NCBI GenBank assembly: GCA_013824055.1
Contig: PNNE01000003.1
Location: 1 to 5,670, forward strand
Source: Rhodobacter sp.
GTDB lineage: Bacteria; Pseudomonadota; Alphaproteobacteria; Rhodobacterales; Rhodobacteraceae
Reading direction: 5' to 3'
DNA length: 5,670 nucleotides
Both the position numbers and the translations under genes were made by a program. Below, in pieces: positions 1 through 4,542 of the stretch; the stretch's first letter is position 1, and every line of letters begins with the position of its first letter. The notes under the pieces were generated by a model. That model had not been told where the DNA came from. It did not search any database and saw only the letters and a program-made list of their open reading frames with translations.

Positions 1-39
1 ATGGTCCGAGGTCAGCTGGTCCTTGACCTTGTCAGCCAC
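1..39 (-). CDS. Start of an unidentified gene, truncated by the left edge
   Basis: Directly after the TAA stop of the coiled-coil gene (42..40), the minus strand reads GTG followed by twelve sense codons to the edge of the window, giving (M)ADKVKDQLTSDH. A purine-rich stretch, GGTGGA, ends three bases before the GTG, so it could serve as a ribosome binding site. The stop and start codons abut, which is typical of translationally coupled genes in one operon. The visible peptide is charged, hydrophilic and probably helical, like its upstream neighbour. Thirteen residues are too few to assign a family. The alternative is that this is simply the 3' flank of the coiled-coil gene. Confidence 0.45.
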   Translation of the reverse strand, partial: MADKVKDQLTSDH

Positions 40-1110
40 TTATCCACCGTAGGCGTTCTTGTCGTGCTTCTCGACAATCGCGGCGAAGCGGCGGGCGAAG
101 CGTTCGTCCGCCTTCGCCTTCTGCTCCAGGATTTCCCGAGCGAAGACCATGTGCCCCTCATGCGCTTCCAGCATGTCGGCCATCCTGTCGTTGGTCGCAG
201 CGCCAATGGCCGCCATCGCGGTCTGGGCTTCCTGGTCGGTCTTGACCCCGATCTCGTTGATCCGGTGCGCCACGTCCTGCTGCTGCGCGGTCTTGAGGCT
301 GGAGGTCAGCGCGTCATACAGCACCACCCGCTGCTTGGTGTCCGTCTGCAGCTTGTTGATCAGCACCAGCTGCGTCGCCGCCTGGTTCTGCAAGCTGTCG
401 ACCCAGGTCTTGCCCTTTTCGATATAGCGCTCCAGCGTCTGGCTTTTCGCCAGCTTCACCTGTTCGTCCTGCACCAGCGCGTTGTAGCGCGCGTTCAGGT
501 TGGCAAGCTCGGTCTCCAGCTTGGTCCGTGCCGCCGCGTCCTGCTCGACCGAAATCCTGTTCTCCAGCTCGATGATCTTCGGGTCGAGGCTGGCGACTTC
601 CTTACGCACCGCCTCCAGCGCGCCAACGGTTTCTTCCCGCTCGGTCAGGGTCGAGGACAGGTTCCCCTCCACCCGCGTCTTCTGCACGTTCAGCAGGTCC
701 AGCTGGCCTTGCAGCAGCTTGACGATGACGTCGGATTTCGCGATCAGGTCCTGCAGTTTGTCGTCGATGGTCGCGGCGCGCATCCGTTCCTGGCGCATCG
801 ATTCCGCCTTGGCCAAAGAAAAGATGCCGATGAAGGTCTCCATCCCGGTTTTCGACCGCATCTCGGCGAATTCGGCGGAAAAGCCGGCGGTGACGTCGTC
901 GAGGCCCATGATCAGTTCGGCGATGTTCGCGTTCATCAGGTCGGTGTGCTTGCTGACGTCTTCCAGCGTCGCATTCTCGACGTCCAGCTGAACGCCCTGG
1001 TCCAGGTTGGTCCGCGCCTGCTCGATCCGGCTGGTGATGGCGGAAATCTTCGCCTGCGCCGCGGCGACCTGAGCCTGGCTTTCCTTGATCTGCGTTTCGA
1101 AATCGGCCAT
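40..1110 (-). CDS. Coiled-coil cytoplasmic protein of unknown function (356 aa)
   Basis: An intact frame of 356 residues starts at ATG 1110..1108 and ends in TAA. The start is well supported: GGAGGG lies at 1120..1115, four bases before the ATG. There is no signal peptide, no membrane segment and no cysteine, and very little Pro, so the product should be a soluble, almost all-helical protein. Residues 1-36 form one amphipathic helix rich in Ala, Gln and Glu. Residues about 40-110 are a less regular middle part containing a METFIGIFSLAK stretch. From about 112 to 250 there are heptad-like repeats of Leu, Ile and Val among Glu, Lys, Arg and Gln. A further helical stretch runs to a flexible NAYGG end. 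I do not recognise the family. The helical style faintly recalls TelA-type toxic-anion-resistance proteins, but I see no diagnostic motif. It probably shares an operon with the gene starting at 39, and a perfect dyad lies 38-58 bases before its start codon, which could mean dedicated regulation. Confidence 0.85.
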   Translation of the reverse strand: MADFETQIKESQAQVAAAQAKISAITSRIEQARTNLDQGVQLDVENATLEDVSKHTDLMNANIAELIMGLDDVTAGFSAEFAEMRSKTGMETFIGIFSLAKAESMRQERMRAATIDDKLQDLIAKSDVIVKLLQGQLDLLNVQKTRVEGNLSSTLTEREETVGALEAVRKEVASLDPKIIELENRISVEQDAAARTKLETELANLNARYNALVQDEQVKLAKSQTLERYIEKGKTWVDSLQNQAATQLVLINKLQTDTKQRVVLYDALTSSLKTAQQQDVAHRINEIGVKTDQEAQTAMAAIGAATNDRMADMLEAHEGHMVFAREILEQKAKADERFARRFAAIVEKHDKNAYGG

Positions 1111-1147
1111 CCGACCCTCCGTTGAACTTCGTTTGTATCACTTAAGA

Positions 1148-1168
1148 GATGTAACAGAGAATTACATC
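1148..1168. promoter_or_regulatory. Perfect 7-7-7 inverted repeat, candidate operator of the coiled-coil gene
   Basis: GATGTAA and TTACATC form a perfect 7-bp dyad around a 7-base spacer, in an AT-richer island within GC-rich DNA. The dyad lies 38-58 bases upstream of the coiled-coil gene's ATG, where a repressor or activator of that gene would sit. Half-site size and symmetry suit a dimeric helix-turn-helix regulator. No -35/-10 pair stands out. TGATAC at 1140..1135 is the best -10-like sequence on the minus strand and lies between dyad and gene. A CTTAAG palindrome at 1141-1146 abuts the dyad, and a second occurs at 1201-1206. The regulator cannot be named from this window. Confidence 0.45.
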
Positions 1169-1227
1169 ATTCCGGCGCCGGTTTTTCGGACTGCCAACGG
1201 CTTAAGTCTTGCAGCAACTTGCGGCCC

Positions 1228-1277
1228 CCGCCAAGTGCGGAATGGCGGTCCCGGTCCGACCGGCAGGATGCCTCCGG
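1228..1277. repeat. Cluster of short hairpins in the 3' flank of panC
   Basis: Three small inverted repeats follow one another. CCGCCA/TGGCGG at 1228-1233 and 1243-1248 has a 9-base loop. CCGGT/ACCGG at 1251-1255 and 1259-1263 has a 3-base loop. An arm at 1260-1267 pairs with 1271-1277 through seven base pairs with one bulged C. The last two share bases and cannot form together. They lie 29-78 bases past the panC stop, so they may protect or end the panBC transcript. None is followed by a T-tract on the minus strand, so this is not a textbook intrinsic terminator. GC-rich DNA also yields such stems by chance. Confidence 0.3.
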
Positions 1278-1302
1278 CGGGGATATTTGTACCAGTATGA
1301 AA
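1268..1302 (+). repeat. Intergenic sequence resembling a common Rhodobacterales short repeat
   Basis: Read on the plus strand, this stretch begins with CCTCCGGCGGGGATATTTG at 1271-1289, continues through an ACCAG segment and ends in ATGAAA. From memory, very similar strings (CCTCCGGCGGG, then a TATTT block, then CCAGA and a GAA-rich end) recur between genes in Rhodobacter, Paracoccus and Roseobacter-group genomes. Only one copy occurs in this window, so repetition cannot be shown here. It lies immediately after the panC stop codon, in the antisense orientation. The identification rests on recall, and the role of such elements is unknown to me. Confidence 0.35.
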
Positions 1303-1305
1303 GGC

Positions 1306-2145
1306 CTAGACCGGAATGTTGTCGATGAGGCGCACGCCGTCGACCCAGGCCGCGGCGAGCATCCGGCGCGGGCGGCGGGGGTCGTCCGAGGGCATCAGCG
1401 TTTCGGCGTCGCGAAGCTCGATGTATTCCACCCGCTCGAAGCCCGCTTCGCGCATCGTCTCGGCGGCTTCGCGGATCGCCATGCGGTCGGCGTGGCCGAC
1501 GCGGATGTCCTGCGCGGCGCGGGTGATCGCGGCGTAGAGGACCGGGGCCTTGGCGCGGCCTTCGGGCGTCAGGCGGACGTTGCGCGAGGACATGGCCAGG
1601 CCGTCGCGCTCGCGGATCGTCTCGCAGCCGACGACCTGCACGGGCAGGTTCAGATCGCGCACAAGGCGCAGGACGACCTGCAGCTGCTGCCAGTCCTTCT
1701 GGCCGAAGTATCCCTTGTCGGCCAGCGTCATGCCGAACAGCTTGGTCACCACTGTCGCCACGCCGTCGAAATGTCCGGGGCGCATGTAGCCCTCCAGCGG
1801 CTGGGCCACGCCCTGCATCGTCACGTTGGTGATGAAGCCGTCGGGGTAGACCTCTTCGACCGGGGGGGCGAAGATCGCGTCGACCGGGACCCTTGCCAGA
1901 AGGGCGGCGTCGGCCGCCTCGCTGCGGGGGTATTTCTTCAGGTCCTCGGGGTTGTTGAACTGCTTGGGGTTCACGAAGATCGTGGTTATGACGCGGTCGC
2001 ATTCCTGACGTGCCCGGTGGGCGAGCGACAGGTGGCCGTCATGCAGCGCGCCCATCGTGGGCACCACGCCGACGGTTTCGCCCTGCGCCTTCCAGCCGCG
2101 CGCCAAGGTGCGCAGGTCGGCCACGGTCCGGATGATCGGGGTCAT
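1306..2145 (-). CDS. panC: Pantothenate synthetase (pantoate--beta-alanine ligase)
   Basis: This cytoplasmic enzyme joins pantoate and beta-alanine, using ATP through a pantoyl-adenylate intermediate, to form pantothenate for coenzyme A synthesis. The 279-residue frame matches the usual family length (about 280) and shows the family signatures in order. These are PTMGALHDGHLSL at 29-41 with the nucleotide-binding HxGH (His35, His38), IFVNPKQF at 56-63, RPGHFDGVATVV at 122-133, GQKDWQQ at 148-154, and MSSRN at 185-189, the KMSKS-like segment. The C-terminal part (about 190-279) ends in LIDNIPV. The ATG at 2145..2143 overlaps the panB stop as ATGA, so translation is probably coupled. Only a weak purine run (GAAGAA) precedes it. 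Nothing appears damaged. No panD or panE lies next to the pair in this window. Confidence 0.97.
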   Translation of the reverse strand: MTPIIRTVADLRTLARGWKAQGETVGVVPTMGALHDGHLSLAHRARQECDRVITTIFVNPKQFNNPEDLKKYPRSEAADAALLARVPVDAIFAPPVEEVYPDGFITNVTMQGVAQPLEGYMRPGHFDGVATVVTKLFGMTLADKGYFGQKDWQQLQVVLRLVRDLNLPVQVVGCETIRERDGLAMSSRNVRLTPEGRAKAPVLYAAITRAAQDIRVGHADRMAIREAAETMREAGFERVEYIELRDAETLMPSDDPRRPRRMLAAAWVDGVRLIDNIPV

Positions 2146-2972
2146 TTCTTCACCGGGACGACATCGGGAAAGGAGTGTTCGGCCGCCGGGAAGCCGCGGG
2201 ACCGGACCTCGGCGGCAAAGGTTGCGATGGCCACGTCGGCGGCGCGACCCAGTTCGGCATAGCGCTTGACGAATTTGGGCCGGAAGTCGGTGAACAGCCC
2301 CAGCATGTCATCGACCACCAGCACCTGCCCGTCGCAATCCACGCCCGCGCCGATGCCGATGGTCGGGATTGCCAGCGTCTGTGTGATCCGCCCGGCCAGG
2401 CCCTGCGGCACCTTCTCCAGCACGACCGAGAACGCCCCGGCCTCCTCGATCGCGCGGGCGTCCGCCATGACCTTCTCGGCCTCCTCTGCCCGGCCGACGA
2501 CCTTGTAGCCGCCCAGGGTGTTCACCGCCTGCGGGGTCAGGCCGACATGCGCCATCACCGGCACGCCCCGCGCGGTCAGGAAGGCGATCGTCTCGGCCAT
2601 GTGCACCCCGCCCTCAAGCTTGACCGCCGGGGCGCCCGTCTCGGCCAGCAGGCGGCTGGCGTTGCGGAAGGCCTGTTGCGGGCTTTCCTCATAGCTGCCG
2701 AAGGGCATGTCGATCACCGGCATCGCGCGCTGCGCACCGCGGACCACGGCGCGGCCATGCAGGATCATCATCTCCAGCGTCACGCCCAGGGTCGAGGGCA
2801 GCCCGTGGATCACCATCCCGACCGAGTCGCCGACCAGCGCGATGTCGCAATGCGCATCGACCAGCCGGGCGACGGGCGTGGAATAGGCGGTCAGCACCAC
2901 CAGCGGGTCAGTGCCCTTGCGGGCGCGGATGTCGGGGGGAAGCACGGGCCGGACGGGGGAAGTGGCGCTCAT
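2142..2972 (-). CDS. panB: 3-methyl-2-oxobutanoate hydroxymethyltransferase (ketopantoate hydroxymethyltransferase)
   Basis: PanB transfers a one-carbon unit from 5,10-methylenetetrahydrofolate to alpha-ketoisovalerate, giving ketopantoate, the first committed step to pantothenate. It is a cytoplasmic, metal-dependent TIM-barrel enzyme. From the ATG at 2972..2970 the product is 276 residues, as expected for the family. Visible family features are LTAYSTP at 27-33, VGDSVGM at 47-53 (metal ligand Asp49), DMPFGSY at 88-94 (Asp88), KLEGG at 118-122 (Lys118, Glu120), AHVGLTPQ at 141-148, and LEKVPQ at 185-190 (Glu186, corresponding to the catalytic Glu181 in E. coli numbering). The frame stays open to a GTG at 3026, but that extension (18 residues, containing Trp and Cys) does not look like PanB. 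The ATG at 2972 has a GAGG eight bases upstream. The gene overlaps panC by four bases, and its product feeds PanC after ketopantoate is reduced by an enzyme not seen here. Confidence 0.97.
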   Translation of the reverse strand: MSATSPVRPVLPPDIRARKGTDPLVVLTAYSTPVARLVDAHCDIALVGDSVGMVIHGLPSTLGVTLEMMILHGRAVVRGAQRAMPVIDMPFGSYEESPQQAFRNASRLLAETGAPAVKLEGGVHMAETIAFLTARGVPVMAHVGLTPQAVNTLGGYKVVGRAEEAEKVMADARAIEEAGAFSVVLEKVPQGLAGRITQTLAIPTIGIGAGVDCDGQVLVVDDMLGLFTDFRPKFVKRYAELGRAADVAIATFAAEVRSRGFPAAEHSFPDVVPVKK

Positions 2973-3015
2973 CTCGGGGCCTCGCAGCGTGGGGGCGCTT
3001 TCGCACTCTGCCTGC

Positions 3016-3045
3016 CATATGGGCACAACCGCATCGGGTCCGCAA
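3016..3045 (-). promoter_or_regulatory. Weak candidate promoter for panB-panC
   Basis: On the minus strand TTGCGG (3045..3040) is followed after 18 bases by CATATG (3021..3016). Each box matches the housekeeping consensus at three of six positions. Transcription would begin near 3009, leaving an untranslated leader of about 37 bases before the ATG at 2972, and it would exclude the GTG at 3026 as start. Alphaproteobacterial promoters are loosely conserved, so this is only a plausible candidate. Confidence 0.25.
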
Positions 3046-3073
3046 CATGATTGCGCCGCAGCGCAGCACCGCC

Positions 3074-3129
3074 GACCGCAGCGTCACGGGCTTGACCGCA
3101 CCGGCGGTCAAGTCCTGTATGCGGCGGTC
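3074..3129. promoter_or_regulatory. Symmetric four-half-site operator candidate between panB and the cupin gene
   Basis: Four copies of the hexamer GACCGC are arranged with exact twofold symmetry around 3101.5. Two are forward (3074-3079 and 3094-3099) and two reversed as GCGGTC (3104-3109 and 3124-3129). The pattern is GACCGC-N14-GACCGC-N4-GCGGTC-N14-GCGGTC, so the same-strand copies are 20 bp apart, about two helical turns. The inner pair extends to TTGACCGC-N4-GCGGTCAA (3092-3111), and the right outer copy also ends in CAA. The inner dyad covers the best -35 box of the cupin gene, and the right outer half-site ends 15 bases before its ATG. A dimeric repressor binding here is an inference. 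Confidence 0.5.
3092..3121 (+). promoter_or_regulatory. Candidate promoter of the cupin gene
   Basis: TTGACC (3092-3097) matches five of six positions of the -35 consensus. After 18 bases comes TGTATG (3116-3121), a poor -10 with three matches. TATGCG at 3118 is an alternative. A start near 3128 would leave about 17 untranslated bases, enough for the ribosome binding site at 3132-3139. The -35 box is itself the left arm of the inner GACCGC dyad, so a bound regulator would block polymerase. Confidence 0.35.
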
Positions 3130-3144
3130 AAAGGGAGAGGCAGC

Positions 3145-3486
3145 ATGACCCTGATCCAGCGCGTAAGCCGGGACGGCACGGCACCAGATATCGGCGGACC
3201 CGACCCGGAGCGGCTGATTTCCGGCAACCCGGTCCACAGCACCTGGAACCTTGAGGACCGCGACGGCCTGTACTGCGGCCTCTGGCAGTCCACGCCCGGC
3301 AAGTGGCGGGTGAAATACAGCGAGTGGGAGTATTTCCGCATCCTGTCCGGCTATTCGCTGCTGACCAGCGCGGATGGCACCGTCACCCAGTTGCACCCGG
3401 GCGACAGCATGATCATCCGCCCGGGTTTCGCAGGCACCTGGGAAGTCGTGCAGACCACCCTCAAGGATTACGTCATCCGGCTGTAG
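3145..3486 (+). CDS. Small single-domain cupin protein, cupin_3/DUF861 type (EutQ- and ureidoglycine-aminohydrolase-like)
   Basis: The product is 113 residues from ATG 3145, preceded by a good ribosome binding site (AGGGAGAGG at 3132-3140). The frame is open further upstream, but only this start has such a site. The fold is visible as a single cupin barrel. It has GLWQSTPGKWRV at 45-56, then YSEWEYFRILSG at 58-69 (first cupin motif), LLTSADG at 72-78, LHPGDSMIIRPGF at 83-95 (second motif), and TWEVVQTTLKDYVI at 98-111. This order is that of the cupin_3 (DUF861) family. The only histidines are His31 and His84, so the classic three-histidine metal site is missing. Tyr58, Glu60 and Glu62 occupy the first motif instead, as is common in this family. 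Substrate and function are unknown. It is divergent from panB and converges on the transpeptidase gene, overlapping its 3' end by 14 bp. Confidence 0.9.
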   Translation: MTLIQRVSRDGTAPDIGGPDPERLISGNPVHSTWNLEDRDGLYCGLWQSTPGKWRVKYSEWEYFRILSGYSLLTSADGTVTQLHPGDSMIIRPGFAGTWEVVQTTLKDYVIRL

Positions 3487-4372
3487 AACTGTCAGAGGTC
3501 CCGACGATGACGACGGGAGCAGGAGTCTGCGGCCGCGGACATTCCTCGGCGGCGATACCGCGACGCTCGCAGGCGGCGAGACGCTTCTTCTCGGCCCGTT
3601 CGGCAGCGACCTGATCGCGCGCGTCCTTCCTGGCAAGGGCCGCCGCTTCCCTTTCCTTGCGGGCGATGTTCTCGGGCGTTTCGGGAACCAGACGGCCGTA
3701 GGCGTCGATCATCTGGGGGCCTTCCAGCGCCAGGCTTTCCGCCTCGGTGCGGACCTTGACGCGGGTGCCGATCGGCACGCGGTTGTACAGGTCGATGATG
3801 TCCTGGTTGAACAGGCGGATGCAGCCCGCGCTGGTCGCATGGCCGATCGAGGCCGAGTCCGAGGTGCCGTGAATGCGGAACATCGTGTCGCGGTTGCCGC
3901 GGTAGAGGTACAGCGCCCGGGCGCCCAGAGGGTTGGTCAGCCCGCCCGGCATCCCGCCGGCAAAGGCCGCATAGAGGTCGGGCCGGGTGCGGATCATGTT
4001 CGCCGTGGGCGTCCACGACGGCCATTCCGCCTTGCGCCCGACGACAGCGGTGCCACGGAACGTCAGCCCTTCGCGCCCGACGGCGATGGGATAGCGCGTG
4101 GCGGTCCCGTCTTCGTTGACCAGGTACAGCTTGCGCGCAAAGGTGTCGACGACCACCGTGCCCGGAGCTTCCGGTCCGGTATAGGCCACTTCCACCCGCC
4201 GGTTGCCTTCATGAAGGTACTGCGCCGGAACCGGCTCGATGAAGAACTCACCGTCCTGGATGCCCTCATAGCCCGGCACTGGCGCGCGGGTTTCGGTTTG
4301 CGGGCTTGCAGCGCAGGCGGCAAGCAATGGCAGGGCAAGGATCGCGAAGATCCGGGCGTTCAATCGGGACAC
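3473..4372 (-). CDS. L,D-transpeptidase (YkuD domain) lipoprotein with a charged C-terminal tail
   Basis: YkuD enzymes use a cysteine to form 3-3 peptidoglycan cross-links or to attach proteins to peptidoglycan in the periplasm. The 299-residue product begins with a lipoprotein signal: a basic start, a hydrophobic core at 8-17, and lipobox LAAC at 17-20, with Cys20 as the likely acylated residue. The residue after it is Ala, which suits the outer membrane. The YkuD domain spans about 71-209. It contains VVVDTFARKLYLV (73-85), GTAVVG (107-112), NPLGARALYLY (147-157), catalytic His168 in RIHGT, and SAGCIRL (181-187) with nucleophile Cys184 and Arg186. Residues about 233-267 form a charged, Ala-rich helix, and the tail has two cysteines (268 and 278). 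The start is GTG at 4372. An in-frame TAA 15 bases upstream rules out a longer form, and TTG at 4363 is the only near alternative. No clear Shine-Dalgarno precedes either. A 14-bp tail-to-tail overlap with the cupin gene leaves no room for a terminator. Confidence 0.95.
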   Translation of the reverse strand: MSRLNARIFAILALPLLAACAASPQTETRAPVPGYEGIQDGEFFIEPVPAQYLHEGNRRVEVAYTGPEAPGTVVVDTFARKLYLVNEDGTATRYPIAVGREGLTFRGTAVVGRKAEWPSWTPTANMIRTRPDLYAAFAGGMPGGLTNPLGARALYLYRGNRDTMFRIHGTSDSASIGHATSAGCIRLFNQDIIDLYNRVPIGTRVKVRTEAESLALEGPQMIDAYGRLVPETPENIARKEREAAALARKDARDQVAAERAEKKRLAACERRGIAAEECPRPQTPAPVVIVGTSDSSTAG

Positions 4373-4385
4373 AGGGAAGACTCGG

Positions 4386-4444
4386 GGTTAGGGCAGTTGG
4401 CGGCAGCTTGCGCCATGCGCGCGGCCTTGCGTCAAGCCCTAACC
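4386..4444. repeat. 9-bp inverted repeat flanking the probable transpeptidase promoter
   Basis: GGTTAGGGC at 4386-4394 is the exact reverse complement of GCCCTAACC at 4436-4444, with 41 bases between. The arms sit just outside the candidate -35 and -10 boxes of the transpeptidase gene. A smaller stem (TGGCG at 4398-4402 with CGCCA at 4411-4415) lies inside. The arms could bind one regulator at two places and loop the promoter. They are too far apart for an intrinsic terminator. Chance cannot be excluded. Confidence 0.35.
4407..4435 (-). promoter_or_regulatory. Candidate promoter of the L,D-transpeptidase gene
   Basis: On the minus strand TTGACG (4435..4430), within a CTTGACGC context that is frequent in alphaproteobacterial -35 regions, is followed after 17 bases by CGCAAG (4412..4407). 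The -35 box matches five of six positions. The -10 box is poor. A start near 4400 would give a leader of about 28 bases before the GTG at 4372. Confidence 0.35.
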
Positions 4445-4474
4445 TTGAAAATTGTCGATTCTTTCCGAAGGTTA

Positions 4475-4512
4475 CGCGCCCCGGACCGGATTCCATCCGA
4501 TTCCGGGGCGCG
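4475..4512 (-). terminator. Strong hairpin downstream of the phytase-like gene, probable terminator
   Basis: CGCGCCCCGGA (4475-4485) pairs perfectly with TCCGGGGCGCG (4502-4512), an 11-bp stem that is nearly all G and C. After a small internal bulge a second stem, CGGAT/ATCCG (4487-4491 with 4495-4499), closes on a TCC loop. The base of the hairpin is 30 bases past the stop of the phytase-like gene and about 100 bases before the transpeptidase start, the expected place for a terminator. The minus strand continues TAACCTT, so the T-tract is weak and termination may be partial or need other factors. A weaker imperfect stem, AACCTT/AAGGTT (4441-4446 and 4468-4473), lies next to it. Confidence 0.6.
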
Positions 4513-4542
4513 CGCAATGCTGTGGCGTGAAGGTGCGGTGAC

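Noticed and set aside
1..1125. Long plus-strand open frame opposite the coiled-coil gene
   Set aside because: It is the mirror of the minus-strand gene in GC-rich DNA. Its product is an unstructured His/Arg/Leu/Val-rich string without domains, whereas the minus-strand frame has a ribosome binding site and sensible composition.
1172..1186. CCGGCGCCGG palindrome followed by TTTTT, resembling a plus-strand terminator
   Set aside because: The usable stem is only three base pairs around a four-base loop, and no plus-strand gene lies upstream for it to terminate.
2973..3026. N-terminal extension of PanB to the GTG at 3026
   Set aside because: The extra 18 residues do not resemble PanB. The ATG at 2972 has a GAGG upstream, gives the usual family length, and agrees with the candidate promoter at 3016-3045.
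2175..3050. Plus-strand open frame opposite panB
   Set aside because: Antisense shadow of panB: the His/Gly/Arg-rich product has no recognisable motif, and PanB on the other strand is unambiguous.
2908..3636. Minus-strand open frame across the cupin gene and the panB upstream region
   Set aside because: Arg/Pro/Ala-rich shadow with no start signal. It overlaps the well-supported cupin gene and the divergent intergenic region.
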